Shown here piece by piece: positions 36,247 through 44,625 of a DNA stretch of 50,601 nt; position 1 is the first letter of the stretch; every line of letters begins with the position of its first letter. Where the stretch lies: contig NZ_JAMOQU010000007.1 of the NCBI RefSeq assembly GCF_027063845.1, positions 1 through 50,601 on the forward strand, read 5' to 3'. Under the pieces are notes generated by a model, which had not been told where the DNA came from, made no database searches, and saw only the letters and a program-made list of their open reading frames with translations. The DNA is from Thermococcus sp. (lineage in GTDB: Archaea > Methanobacteriota_B > Thermococci > Thermococcales > Thermococcaceae). A program made the position numbers and the translations under genes.

Positions 36247-37317
36247 TTAACTTTTCAATATTTTCTCCACGAGAGGGTCTATTATCCGGTACTCCCCGTT
36301 TTCTTTTCTCACCCATCCCATCTTCTCAAGGTTCTTCAGGAGTGCGGACAGTCTCGCGTTCGTTATGGGCCCGCCTTTAGCCTCCACGTAGTCCTTGATG
36401 TCCCTCCAGCGCGTGAGCCCTATCGCTATCGCCCTGAGGATTAGGGCGTACCTTGGAGAGCGCTTTTCAAGCTCAAGAAGCTCCTCCCGTATCATCACCC
36501 GGGCCCTCTCGACGGTTCTCTCCATAGCTCTCTCAAAACTTCCGCTCTTCCAGTAGTTAAACCCAAACTCCACGAGCCAGCCAGGAATGCCGTCGAGCCC
36601 ATCGACAGCTCTCTTTATTTCCTCGTCCGAAACTTTCAAGCCTACCTCCTCAAACCCCGCCCGCAGGAAAGCCTCCGAGAGCCCTCTCTGGAACGGCCTA
36701 ACTTCAACTTCCTCGTAGACCCTGCCGAAGAGTGGACTTGAGTAGTCGTCGATACCGATGAAATCGTGGAGGAGGCCGACCTCTGAACCCGTGAATACGA
36801 AGCCGAGGTTCGGGAGGGAGTCATAGGCGTAGGCTATTCCAGCTAAGAGGTCTTTTCCGCCTCTCGGCCCGTAGAAGCGGAGGTACTGGGCCTCGTCGAA
36901 AGCCAAGACGACCCTCTCAAACCTCTCCCCAAGGCCGTTCAGGAGTTCAAAGACGTCTATTATGGTCATTTCCTTTGGTGCGATTTTTACTCCCGCCAGA
37001 TTAACGCTCTCCAGCTTTATCCCGCTTAGAAAGCCAAACCTGCCCTTTCCGAGGAGTATCTTTCTGATCTCATCCACAAGAACGGCGGGACTTATTGCCC
37101 CACCTCCCGCGGCGTAGAGCCTCCTTGCATCGAGGTAAAGGCCGAGACCGTTGAACTCGTTCAGGGCTACCCTTAAGAGAGAGCTCTTTCCTACTCTCCT
37201 GATTCCTATGAGAACGGTTATTGGATACTCCTCGATTCCCCCAAGTAAGGAGTTCAGCTCCTTCTCTCTGTCGAAGATTTCCTCCCTCTTGCTCTTCGGC
37301 CTCGGGTCAAACAGCAT
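36247..37317 (-). CDS. Archaeal ATPase (AAA/STAND type) with winged-helix tail
   Basis: A protein of 356 residues. Family pattern: FDREKELNSLLGGIEEYPITVLIGIRRVGKSSLL with Walker A (GIRRVGKSS), Walker B VVLAFDEAQYLR, FVFTGSEVGLLHDF and a C-terminal winged helix (ITNARLSALLKNLEKMGWVRKENGEYRIIDPLVEKIL). These proteins form a large thermophile family of unknown role, often linked to mobile or defence functions. The promoter holds a palindrome between TATA box and start, so self-repression through its wHTH is plausible. Confidence 0.85.
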   Translation of the reverse strand: MLFDPRPKSKREEIFDREKELNSLLGGIEEYPITVLIGIRRVGKSSLLRVALNEFNGLGLYLDARRLYAAGGGAISPAVLVDEIRKILLGKGRFGFLSGIKLESVNLAGVKIAPKEMTIIDVFELLNGLGERFERVVLAFDEAQYLRFYGPRGGKDLLAGIAYAYDSLPNLGFVFTGSEVGLLHDFIGIDDYSSPLFGRVYEEVEVRPFQRGLSEAFLRAGFEEVGLKVSDEEIKRAVDGLDGIPGWLVEFGFNYWKSGSFERAMERTVERARVMIREELLELEKRSPRYALILRAIAIGLTRWRDIKDYVEAKGGPITNARLSALLKNLEKMGWVRKENGEYRIIDPLVEKILKS

Positions 37318-37320
37318 AGG

Positions 37321-37345
37321 TATCGCCCCCGATACTAAGTATCGG
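37321..37345 (-). promoter_or_regulatory. Operator-like overlapping inverted repeats before the ATPase gene
   Basis: CCGATACT-a-AGTATCGG (37329-37345) is a perfect 17-base palindrome. It overlaps a second inverted repeat, TATCG-cccc-CGATA (37321-37334). Both lie just upstream of the ATG at 37317 and downstream of a TATA-like ctttaag (minus strand, about 37353-37359), the usual position of a repressor site. Confidence 0.6.
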
Positions 37346-37514
37346 CACCGGTACTTAAAGGTTCCGAAACGATGCGTGCAAATTATAATAATTTCAGCGC
37401 ATCATTTGGGAGTATAAGGGAAAACTTCAGAAGGAGCCGGATTGACACGGACGAGCTTAAGCGGATTCTGTGCGGTTCTACACTGTGGGCTTAAGAAAAG
37501 AGAATACAAATAGC

Positions 37515-38762
37515 TCAGTGAATCTTGTACCTCAGGAACGCTCCAAGCCCGCCAAAGGCCTTGTAGAACTGCTGGCCTTCTTCAGTGTCGAGGGAGATGA
37601 TTTCAACGTTCGAGCCCGCCTCTTCCGCCATCTTGATGAGCTCCTCCGCGACGTCCCACTTCTCGAAGGTTATGTTCTGACTTCCACACTTGGGACAGTG
37701 GGTCAGCTTCTTCTTGTAGACGTGGAACTCCTGCTCGCTCATCGTCTTCTCCTCGCTCCAGCCACAGTTGTTGCACTTTGCCCTGACGCGGACCTTGTCG
37801 TAGCCCTCGCTGATGAGGAGCGTGTCCACGGCGCCGAGCTCAAGCGCTTGCCTGACTTCTTTCTCACCGTAGGTTATCATCCCCGTGTCCTTGACGAGGT
37901 GCTTGAAGAAGTCCTGGATGAGCTTCCTCTCCTTTACTGCCTCGTGGTCCCTGAGTATGTCGCTGGCCTTCTCAACGAGCTCCCTTAGCCCGTACTCGCC
38001 GTGGTAGCTTATGTCGACGACGCCGATGACTTTCTTCCTCAGCTCGTGGTGGAGGTAATCGCCTTCAACGAACTCCTCCTTGGTCGGCCCGGGGCCGCCG
38101 ATGATGATTCCCCTCAGCTCACCCTTCTCAAGGAGCGGGAGAAAGGCCTTGTTGGCGTGCTCGCCGATGCGCTTCATGAACTCGTGAGTTTCCTGCTCGC
38201 GAATCCTCTCGTAACGCCTCGCCGACTGACCACCGGCCCTCGTCTTTCCCGGGACGTTCGAGGTGAGCTCGTCTATGACCTCAATCCTCTTGCCCCTGAG
38301 GAGTCCAATGGTCGCCTCGTTCTTCTCGACTGTTATGAGGCCGTACGCATCTTTAACGCGGAGCATCTCCTCGAGCGGTTCGGTGACGAAGGTCTGGTCA
38401 CATCGATAAAGGCGGACCTTGAGCGGTTCAGGCGGGACTATGGCCCAGAGCCTTATGTCGCTCACTCCTTCCTGCTCGCTGACGTTGCCGACGAACAAAG
38501 CGAGGCCATTCTCCGGGGTCTTGCGGTAGAGCTTGAGGTGCTGCATCGCCCTTTCAAGCGCTCCCAAAACGTTCTTTCGGGTGGACTTGCTCTTGATGTT
38601 CTGGGCTGTTCCGTACTCCTCTCGCAACTGCTGCATGACCTTGTTGATGTCGTAGCCCGCTGGAATGTAAAGGCTGACGAGTTCGGTCGCTCGACCTCGA
38701 TAGCTCTTGAGTTCTTCAACCTTCTTTTTGAGCTCGTACATTTCCGCTGACTTGTGAGACAT
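37515..38762 (-). CDS. prf1: Peptide chain release factor aRF1
   Basis: About 415 residues, the archaeal/eukaryotic class 1 release factor that recognises all three stop codons. Seen: NIKS at 55-58 for stop decoding, [14 protein letters not shown] at 177-179 ([11 protein letters not shown]) for peptidyl-tRNA hydrolysis, and a zinc-binding minidomain in domain 3 (CNNCGW and CPKCGS). The ATG at 38762 follows GGGGTGATG. A TATA-like acttttataag (minus strand, near 38806-38817) lies upstream. Confidence 0.97.
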   Translation of the reverse strand: MSHKSAEMYELKKKVEELKSYRGRATELVSLYIPAGYDINKVMQQLREEYGTAQNIKSKSTRKNVLGALERAMQHLKLYRKTPENGLALFVGNVSEQEGVSDIRLWAIVPPEPLKVRLYRCDQTFVTEPLEEMLRVKDAYGLITVEKNEATIGLLRGKRIEVIDELTSNVPGKTRAGGQSARRYERIREQETHEFMKRIGEHANKAFLPLLEKGELRGIIIGGPGPTKEEFVEGDYLHHELRKKVIGVVDISYHGEYGLRELVEKASDILRDHEAVKERKLIQDFFKHLVKDTGMITYGEKEVRQALELGAVDTLLISEGYDKVRVRAKCNNCGWSEEKTMSEQEFHVYKKKLTHCPKCGSQNITFEKWDVAEELIKMAEEAGSNVEIISLDTEEGQQFYKAFGGLGAFLRYKIH

Positions 38763-38822
38763 GAGCATCACCCCTTTCTCTTCCCGTTCCCGGTTAAAAA
38801 GGGGCCACTTATAAAAGTTGGC

Positions 38823-39070
38823 CTAGAAGAGGGAGAGTATTATGATGAGTATAAACGCGCCGACGACTCCTCCCACGGCAAGGATTAGCAGTGTCACCCA
38901 GTTTATTGGGACGTGCGTGACCCCAAAGAAGTTCAAGACGCCGATTATGATGAGGCCGGTAATCGCGTTCACCGCAAGCCACTTGAGAATCGCTATGGTA
39001 AAGGCTAGGATTGCCCACCCAACGATTGCGAGAAGGAAAGGAGAACCAGAAGGAGGATAAAATCCGGCAT
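38823..39070 (-). pseudogene. BofA-family membrane protein with apparent frameshift
   Basis: The C-terminal 75 residues (AIVGWAILAFTIAILKWLAVNAITGLIIIGV..., two or three helices) match the BofA-like small membrane family. In that frame no legal start is available except an ATG at 39128 inside the upstream gene, which would add an implausible hydrophilic leader. A well-placed start, ATG at 39070 with GAGGT upstream, opens another frame (MPDFILLLVLLSFS) that would join perfectly if one base were added between about 39025 and 39050. The span of 248 bases is one short of whole codons. A one-base deletion or sequencing error is the simplest reading; a programmed frameshift has no slippery site to support it. 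Confidence 0.6.
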
Positions 39071-39079
39071 GGTAATACC

Positions 39080-39640
39080 TCAGAGTTTTTCTAAGGTCTC
39101 CATGGCTATCTGTCCAAGGGGAACCCACTTTTTGCCCTCGAAGGGGAGAACTACCTTGTCTTCCACGCCGGTGAGTTCCTCCACAAGGGGTTTGAGCTCG
39201 CTGAGCCCGAGTTCTCCTATGACGACAAGCAGAAAGCCCTTCTCGTCCCTTTTGCCCTCGCGGAGACCCCGTCTTATCTCCTTAACTATCCAGGAGCGGT
39301 ACTTTCGAGCCAGTTCGGGATAGGTTTTGATGATATCGTAAGCGAGCACCATGGCGTTTTCCTTAATATAAGGATTCCTGTTGTGGATTAGGGACATCAG
39401 TTTCTTAAAGCTGCTCTCATCGAGGTACTTTGAGAGAACACTTCTATCGGTTTCCAATACCTGGGTCAGGGCTAAGAGAGCATCGCCCACTATTCCGGGG
39501 TTTTCGTCGTCGAGCAGTTCAACTATCGCGCTCATGACCTTTTTGTCCTTAATGGCGTCCTGAACGAGGAGCTCGAACTGTCCCGATTCAAGCATCCCCT
39601 TAACTTTCTTCTTTTTGGAGCCGAAGGATAGGAAGGGCAT
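39080..39640 (-). CDS. HEAT-like repeat protein
   Basis: About 186 residues, helical, with HEAT/armadillo-like units: KVMSAIVELLDDENPGIVGDALLALTQVLE, KLMSLIHNRNPYIKENAMVLAYDIIKTY and KGFLLVVIGELGLSELKPLVEELTG. It is probably a protein-binding scaffold. The ATG at 39640 follows GGTGGTGATGCTG; an upstream in-frame extension is rejected. The BofA-like gene starts 10 bases after its stop, so they share a transcript. Confidence 0.78.
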   Translation of the reverse strand: MPFLSFGSKKKKVKGMLESGQFELLVQDAIKDKKVMSAIVELLDDENPGIVGDALLALTQVLETDRSVLSKYLDESSFKKLMSLIHNRNPYIKENAMVLAYDIIKTYPELARKYRSWIVKEIRRGLREGKRDEKGFLLVVIGELGLSELKPLVEELTGVEDKVVLPFEGKKWVPLGQIAMETLEKL

Positions 39641-39737
39641 CAGCATCACCACCATATTATAATGTTTTATGAGCATAAAATCTTTATGGCGAGTATTTTT
39701 AGTTTCAAAAAACATAAAAAGTTAGTTAAGTTTGGTA

Positions 39738-39761
39738 TTGGGTGACTTAATAGTAACCCAA
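39738..39761. promoter_or_regulatory. Near-perfect inverted repeat before the DUF2079 gene
   Basis: TTGGGTGACT (39738-39747) and AGTAACCCAA (39752-39761) pair at 9 of 10 positions around taat, 12 bases before the ATG at 39774. It could be an operator or a hairpin in the leader. Confidence 0.4.
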
Positions 39762-39773
39762 CGGTGATTTTAG

Positions 39774-41357
39774 ATGGTTACTGTAAAAGAATATCGACAG
39801 TATCTTAGACTTTCAATAATTGTTTATATTGTACTCTTTAGCGTTTATTCTATATTAAGACACTATTTGTACTTTACTGGAGCATATGATTTGGGAATAT
39901 TCCTACAATCTCTATGGACAACTGCTCACGGTGAGGGCTTTTTCTTCAACACTCCCGAGTGGGAGGATCTCGGTACATACTCTCACTTTGGGGTTCATAA
40001 TAGTCCAATACTAATTCTACTGGTGCCCATATACAAAATGTTTCCTCACGCTGAGACACTCCTAATTCTCCAAACAATTGCCTTAGGATTCGGGGCCTTA
40101 ACACTGTTCAGATTTGCAAAGATGTTGATTGGTGAAAAAAAAGCATTCTACGTGTCTCTCATGTACCTCGCCAACCCGCTGATACACGGCATAAACAGGT
40201 TTGACTTCCATCCAGTTAGCCTCGTTGTCCCACTAATCTTTCTAATCCCCTACTATTACGAGAAGAGAAATTATCTTATTTTCATCCTCGTTTCTCTACT
40301 CGTGTTAACAGCCAAGGAGGACTCGGGCCTAGTCTTAATAAGTTTGGGTCTCTTCTTTATGATAAAACGATATGGAGTCTCCAATGTCTTGAATCCCAAA
40401 TGGTTTCTGAAAAACATCCACACGTTAAAGTGGGAAATTATCCTAATTTCTCTGGGAATTCTCTGGACCCTAATCAGCCTGTTTGTAGTAATTCCCCACT
40501 ACAATGGGGGAATTTATCCGTATCTTACTGCTTCGAGAGTTCAGAGATACTCGTTCTCGATTTCTAACATTCACATAGACTACATTATTGCATTTTTCTC
40601 AATATCCCTCTTCAGCGTATCATTTATCCCAATGTTCAATTGGGAGTATTTTTTAGCCTCCGTTCCCTTGTGGCTTGAACTTATACTGCCCTCAAAGACC
40701 GCAAACATGGTGACGGTAGGTTATCACTATCCTTATATGCTCGCACCCTTTTTGTTCATATTACTGGTTTACATACTGCCCATGATACAGATAAGTCTAA
40801 AAATTGAATATCATTCTAAAAAAACTAAAGTTATCCCATTAACCATGAAAACCTTTGTTGCTGTCTCTTTAATCTCAATGCTTTTGTTCTCCCCGGCGTT
40901 CCATGTGCTAAAAAGTCCATATGTTAGAGGGATACCTATGTATAGTCTCGTTAAAGTATATAACAAATGGGGCCCCTACTTCTGGATTGCGGACAATATA
41001 ACGGGAATTCTCTCCAACTCGGACTGCCCTGTAACGACCCAGAATCTGATATTCCCTCATCTTGCCAATAGACGTGAAACATACTGTTTAAGAACGCTAT
41101 TTAATGTCTATTACTTGCCAAATAACTCTATTGTTTTACTGGCTGAATCTCTACCAGATTATCACTTTACAGTTGAAGCGCTAATGAACTCAACCTTAAC
41201 TGCGAACAAGAATTATTTTGTTTTAAACATTAATGATATGATTATAAAATGCTATAATCAGACAGGAGATGACACTAAGAAATTTAAGGAATGTATTATA
41301 AGTTCAACCCAGGGGATCGTACAGAAATGTAAACAGGAGAGGAACGATGAGAAATAA
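39774..41357 (+). CDS. DUF2079 multi-pass membrane protein, GT-C-like
   Basis: A protein of 527 residues with about 10-12 transmembrane helices. DUF2079 pattern: FTGAYDLGIFLQSLWTTAHGEGFFFNTPEW in the first outside loop with its Asp, SHFGVHNSPILIL, NRFDFHPVSLVVPLIF and LTAKEDSGLVLISLGLFF. The family is thought to share the GT-C fold of lipid-linked sugar transferases; no activity is proven. The next gene, a GT39-like protein, overlaps it by 11 bases, so they are one operon. The region is much more AT-rich than its flanks, with many ATA and AAA codons, suggesting transfer. Confidence 0.85.
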   Translation: MVTVKEYRQYLRLSIIVYIVLFSVYSILRHYLYFTGAYDLGIFLQSLWTTAHGEGFFFNTPEWEDLGTYSHFGVHNSPILILLVPIYKMFPHAETLLILQTIALGFGALTLFRFAKMLIGEKKAFYVSLMYLANPLIHGINRFDFHPVSLVVPLIFLIPYYYEKRNYLIFILVSLLVLTAKEDSGLVLISLGLFFMIKRYGVSNVLNPKWFLKNIHTLKWEIILISLGILWTLISLFVVIPHYNGGIYPYLTASRVQRYSFSISNIHIDYIIAFFSISLFSVSFIPMFNWEYFLASVPLWLELILPSKTANMVTVGYHYPYMLAPFLFILLVYILPMIQISLKIEYHSKKTKVIPLTMKTFVAVSLISMLLFSPAFHVLKSPYVRGIPMYSLVKVYNKWGPYFWIADNITGILSNSDCPVTTQNLIFPHLANRRETYCLRTLFNVYYLPNNSIVLLAESLPDYHFTVEALMNSTLTANKNYFVLNINDMIIKCYNQTGDDTKKFKECIISSTQGIVQKCKQERNDEK

Positions 41358-43524
41358 ACACTTGAAATATTTAGTCTTTATCTTAATATGGGGGGCATAC
41401 TTTGCAATCCGTTTTCCATTGCTTAAGCTTCAAAACGCATACCTTGACTATGATGAAGGTACATATCTGATGTTCGCGCGGTTGATACAGGAAGGATTCC
41501 TACCCTACAGGGACATCTTTGCTGTTCATCCTCCGCTCTATTACTACGCTCTTGCGGGGTGGACATGGGTTTTTGGAAACAGCTATGTGATTGGAAGGTT
41601 GTTTTCCGTTGTTCTTGGGCTCCTTTCGATAGTTGTTGCGTATTACGTCGGAAAAGAACTGGGCGGGGAGAAACTGGGGGTTGCCTTTGCGTTCCTCATT
41701 GCTCTCGATCCCATGGCAGTAAAACTGAACACTTTGGTTCTCCATGGCAGTATGATAGAACTCTTTACGCTGTTGTCCCTTTGGAGTTTAATCAAATACT
41801 TAAAAACTGCCCGCACAAACTATGCTTACTACTCTTTAATTGCCGCCTCTATCGGGAGTACGGCCAAGTTCACAATAATACCCTTCTTAGTTGCCCTATA
41901 CGTTCTCTTGCTCTTCATAAATTCCAGAGAGTTGAGAAGATACTTATTTGGGATTACCAATACAATACTAACATCCCGACAGGGAGCAGTTGTACTGGTG
42001 GCCTACCTTTTATGGTCATCAATCGTGGTCACAATAGGGGTGCTGGTTCCAACTTCAATTGTTAGAATAATCGCGATAGTCCCTGGAATCCACAGCATAA
42101 CCAAACTGGGACACGTTTATTCTTCCGTGCTATTCCTGTTTTTCTGGCTGGGTCTAACACTTTATCTCTTCAAATTAAAGTACGTCCATCACATACCGCC
42201 GTTTTTAAAGGCCCTCATTAAGAGCATAAAAACGGCTGTCATTATGGCATCAATTGTTATTGTGTTCAAGGCAGTAATTGAAGTACCTCTCGGGCTCTTT
42301 GTCTCCAGCGATTATATTCGTCAGACATATTTGGAGCAGAGCGGTAGAGGATTTCCTTTTGTTGGGATTTTTTGGTTTATGAACAAGGTACTAACAACGC
42401 TTCAGTCAGATAAACCAGATAACGCAATATACGTACTTCCTGCCATGTTACTTACAGCAACTCTCCTAATAATTAGGCAGTTTGAGAGCTCTATATCGTT
42501 CTATAAAGAAATAAAAGCACTACTTTTTCTTAACATTCTTTTTTATTTAATCATAATTCCTATAATCCCAAACGTCAGAATGATTTATTCGCTCTTTATA
42601 GTCTTGTATCTCTTGGAGCTTTATTCTTTATTAAGTGGTACCTTAGATAGAAAACGCCTCGGAGCGTTGGGTCTCACATTTTTGATACTCTTATGTGCCA
42701 ATGGAGGTGTGGTGTTAAACTACCCCACAGGAAAACTTGCGATATCTGCAACTCCCCATATAAAAGAAATACGGGATGATCTGGGGGAATATATTTCATC
42801 CAACAACCTCAACGGCACATACCTCTCAATTAATCCGATGGACACCTATTATCTTAATTTAAAGTCTGCCCCATACCTTGTTGACACCTTCGGCCTTGGA
42901 TATCTACGTGGAGAAAACATAACTGCACTAATTGAGACATTTTCCCCCCGTTATATTGTAATAGACACGTGGATGTTCGAAATAATGAAAAGGGCAAAGG
43001 TTCTATTCAATGTATACAACCCTGTTCTTGAATACGTTATCGCCAACGGTACATTGCTATTTGCTGAATCAACCCCGAATGGGGAGTGTGTAGAGCTGTT
43101 TGAGCTATCTCCCGGAACATCATGGGCGTTGATATTGCGGAGGGGAACTATTGAAATATACTACAATTCCACAGAAGTGTTCTCAATTTCGCCAAACGTT
43201 CGTGGCTCATATTTCCTCCAGCTTAAAAATCTGGGCCATGGGAAATATTCCGTCACGATTAAAAATGGAACAGCATTTTCTACGGGTTCTTTATACTTCA
43301 ATCAGACATCACTAACACTCAACGTTCCCGGGATTGTATGGAACATCTCCTTTAACGGAATCACGCTTAAAGACGGGAATCCTATCACAGAGGGAAACGT
43401 ATCTTCAGTAGGGATATGTACTCCAACAAAGTGTTTTGATATCTTGGGAGAACTTGAGATTGAGAAGGGCACGGTACTCGCACATAACGAGATTGAAGTT
43501 AGGGTTCAGAAATCATCGAGTTGA
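41347..43524 (+). CDS. GT39/PMT-like GT-C glycosyltransferase
   Basis: A protein of 725 residues. About 11 transmembrane helices are followed by an extracytoplasmic C-terminal domain of about 230 residues (beta-rich, several NxT sites). The first loop has the GT-C catalytic pattern LDYDEGTYLMFARLIQEGFLPYRDIF with D-x-D-E, then HPPLYYYALAGWTWVFG, as in dolichyl-phosphate-mannose and ArnT-type enzymes. It should move a sugar from a lipid-phosphate donor to a lipid or protein outside. It overlaps the DUF2079 gene by 11 bases and shares its AT-rich composition. Tail-to-tail overlap with a pilin-like gene is 26 bases. Confidence 0.83.
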   Translation: MRNKHLKYLVFILIWGAYFAIRFPLLKLQNAYLDYDEGTYLMFARLIQEGFLPYRDIFAVHPPLYYYALAGWTWVFGNSYVIGRLFSVVLGLLSIVVAYYVGKELGGEKLGVAFAFLIALDPMAVKLNTLVLHGSMIELFTLLSLWSLIKYLKTARTNYAYYSLIAASIGSTAKFTIIPFLVALYVLLLFINSRELRRYLFGITNTILTSRQGAVVLVAYLLWSSIVVTIGVLVPTSIVRIIAIVPGIHSITKLGHVYSSVLFLFFWLGLTLYLFKLKYVHHIPPFLKALIKSIKTAVIMASIVIVFKAVIEVPLGLFVSSDYIRQTYLEQSGRGFPFVGIFWFMNKVLTTLQSDKPDNAIYVLPAMLLTATLLIIRQFESSISFYKEIKALLFLNILFYLIIIPIIPNVRMIYSLFIVLYLLELYSLLSGTLDRKRLGALGLTFLILLCANGGVVLNYPTGKLAISATPHIKEIRDDLGEYISSNNLNGTYLSINPMDTYYLNLKSAPYLVDTFGLGYLRGENITALIETFSPRYIVIDTWMFEIMKRAKVLFNVYNPVLEYVIANGTLLFAESTPNGECVELFELSPGTSWALILRRGTIEIYYNSTEVFSISPNVRGSYFLQLKNLGHGKYSVTIKNGTAFSTGSLYFNQTSLTLNVPGIVWNISFNGITLKDGNPITEGNVSSVGICTPTKCFDILGELEIEKGTVLAHNEIEVRVQKSSS

Positions 43525-43687
43525 GTGTTGAGATTGTGTCGTTGATTGTCCTATTAATGGTCCCCCCGGTCTTTTTTACAGTTCCTGTTCTTGGATCTAT
43601 AAAGGTCTTAACAATAAGGTATATAACAACAAGCGCTAATATAAACATAAAAATGTATTCAAGTGATGACTGTGCTCTGTGCCTCAT
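43499..43687 (-). CDS. Class III signal peptide pilin-like protein 1
   Basis: About 62 residues. RHRAQSSLEYIFMFILALVVIYLIV is a class III (type IV pilin-like) signal: a short basic leader, then Q-x-S-x-E at the start of the hydrophobic helix, cut by the archaeal prepilin peptidase just before Q. A short hydrophilic tail follows (DPRTGTVKKTGGTINRTINDTISTLNSMISEP, given in part). The ATG at 43687 is preferred over an in-frame start at 43702. A TATA-like cttattaatt (minus strand, about 43718-43727) lies upstream. Tiny size suggests a minor pilin. Confidence 0.78.
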   Translation of the reverse strand: MRHRAQSSLEYIFMFILALVVIYLIVKTFIDPRTGTVKKTGGTINRTINDTISTLNSMISEP

Positions 43688-43735
43688 TGTTAGCAACCCC
43701 ATACCAGTTAAAGCACGAATTAATAAGAGGAGGGA

Positions 43736-43743
43736 TAAAAAAA
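43736..43743 (-). terminator. Oligo-T terminator between the two pilin genes
   Basis: On the minus strand a run of seven T (43737-43743) lies about 23 bases after the stop of pilin gene 2 and before pilin gene 1, so the upstream gene probably ends here and gene 1 has its own promoter. Confidence 0.45.
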
Positions 43744-43765
43744 GATTTTGAATTTACTTCTTACC

Positions 43766-43942
43766 TCACCCAGAGCTCAGCATGCTGTTGAGCTCGCTGC
43801 TTATTGACTGCTCGGCCTGGCTGGCAGTGCTCTTGGCGCTACTTCCCTTGTTCTGAAGCTGCCTGACAACTATCAGGATTATAACCAGCGCCGCGGCAAT
43901 CATGAAGAGGTACTCAATTGCACCCTGGGCCTTCCTCATCAT
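43766..43942 (-). CDS. Class III signal peptide pilin-like protein 2 (58 codons)
   Basis: A short gene easily missed by length cut-offs. From ATG 43942 it reads MMRKAQGAIEYLFMIAAALV..., a class III signal (Q-G-A-I-E-Y-L) followed by one long hydrophobic helix and a Ser/Ala/Gln-rich tail ending SELNSMLSSG, stop TGA at 43766-43768. GGAGGTGAT lies five bases before the start and is one of the best ribosome binding sites in the window. A strong TATA box (GATATATAAG, minus strand, about 43993-44002) lies ahead. It is related in layout to pilin-like gene 1. Likely a pilus or archaellum-like subunit, assembled after prepilin peptidase cleavage. Confidence 0.85.
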   Translation of the reverse strand: MMRKAQGAIEYLFMIAAALVIILIVVRQLQNKGSSAKSTASQAEQSISSELNSMLSSG

Positions 43943-44064
43943 GGCAAATCACCTCCAAAGGTTTACTTCAACCTAGACTCGACTAAAAAGGCTTATATAT
44001 CTTTCTACCCAATACTGAGGAGAGGCATACCCAATATTGCAAGGGTTCTAAGAGGTGTGCATTC

Positions 44065-44625
44065 ATGTTGGTGAGCTTTCACTGTGAATCATCGAGCATT
44101 GAAGATTGCGTTGAAGAAATCAACAAGAAGTCAGAAAATATCCTACATGACCTTCCAGGCTTTGTAAATTCTGCAAAGATATTGTTGAGCTTTGGAGCCT
44201 TTATGAACCTTGGCGTTGTGCTGGCACTTGATAAATCCCTCACCGCCCACAAGGTTGTTCGGGCGGATTTTTCTTCCGGCAAAAACAAGGATGACGCCAT
44301 CAACAAAACACTCGAGAAGCTCAATGCGATAATCCCAGACCGCGCCAAGATAGTTGATTTTGAAGTAAAAACATACACCACACCTGTAACGAGGAGAACC
44401 TACGCAGTAGGTGTAGTAGTTTACAACGTTTTCGAGCAGAAGAAGCCCATCGGGGAGTACACCCTCAAAGAGAGACGAAAACTGATAGCGATGGTTCTGG
44501 AGGCCTTCAACTACAACCCAAAGGTTCTCAACATCTCCGAGCTCGCGAGGGTCTTCGGGGTCTCCAGGGACAGCATCTACTACGACATCGAGCAGATACT
44601 CAAAGAGGCGGGCAAATCTAAGTAG
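44065..44625 (+). CDS. DNA-binding HTH protein of unknown role
   Basis: A protein of 186 residues. The N-terminal 120 residues form an alpha/beta domain with no recognised family (FVNSAKILLSFGAFMNLGVVLALDKSL, YAVGVVVYNVFEQKKPIGEYTL). The C-terminal 45 residues are a helix-turn-helix: VLNISELARVFGVSRDSIYYDIEQILKEAG. GAGGTGTGCATTC precedes the ATG. It is divergent from the 58-codon pilin gene across 122 bases, so it may regulate pili; this is inference. It overlaps the site-2 protease gene tail to tail by 8 bases. Confidence 0.75.
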   Translation: MLVSFHCESSSIEDCVEEINKKSENILHDLPGFVNSAKILLSFGAFMNLGVVLALDKSLTAHKVVRADFSSGKNKDDAINKTLEKLNAIIPDRAKIVDFEVKTYTTPVTRRTYAVGVVVYNVFEQKKPIGEYTLKERRKLIAMVLEAFNYNPKVLNISELARVFGVSRDSIYYDIEQILKEAGKSK

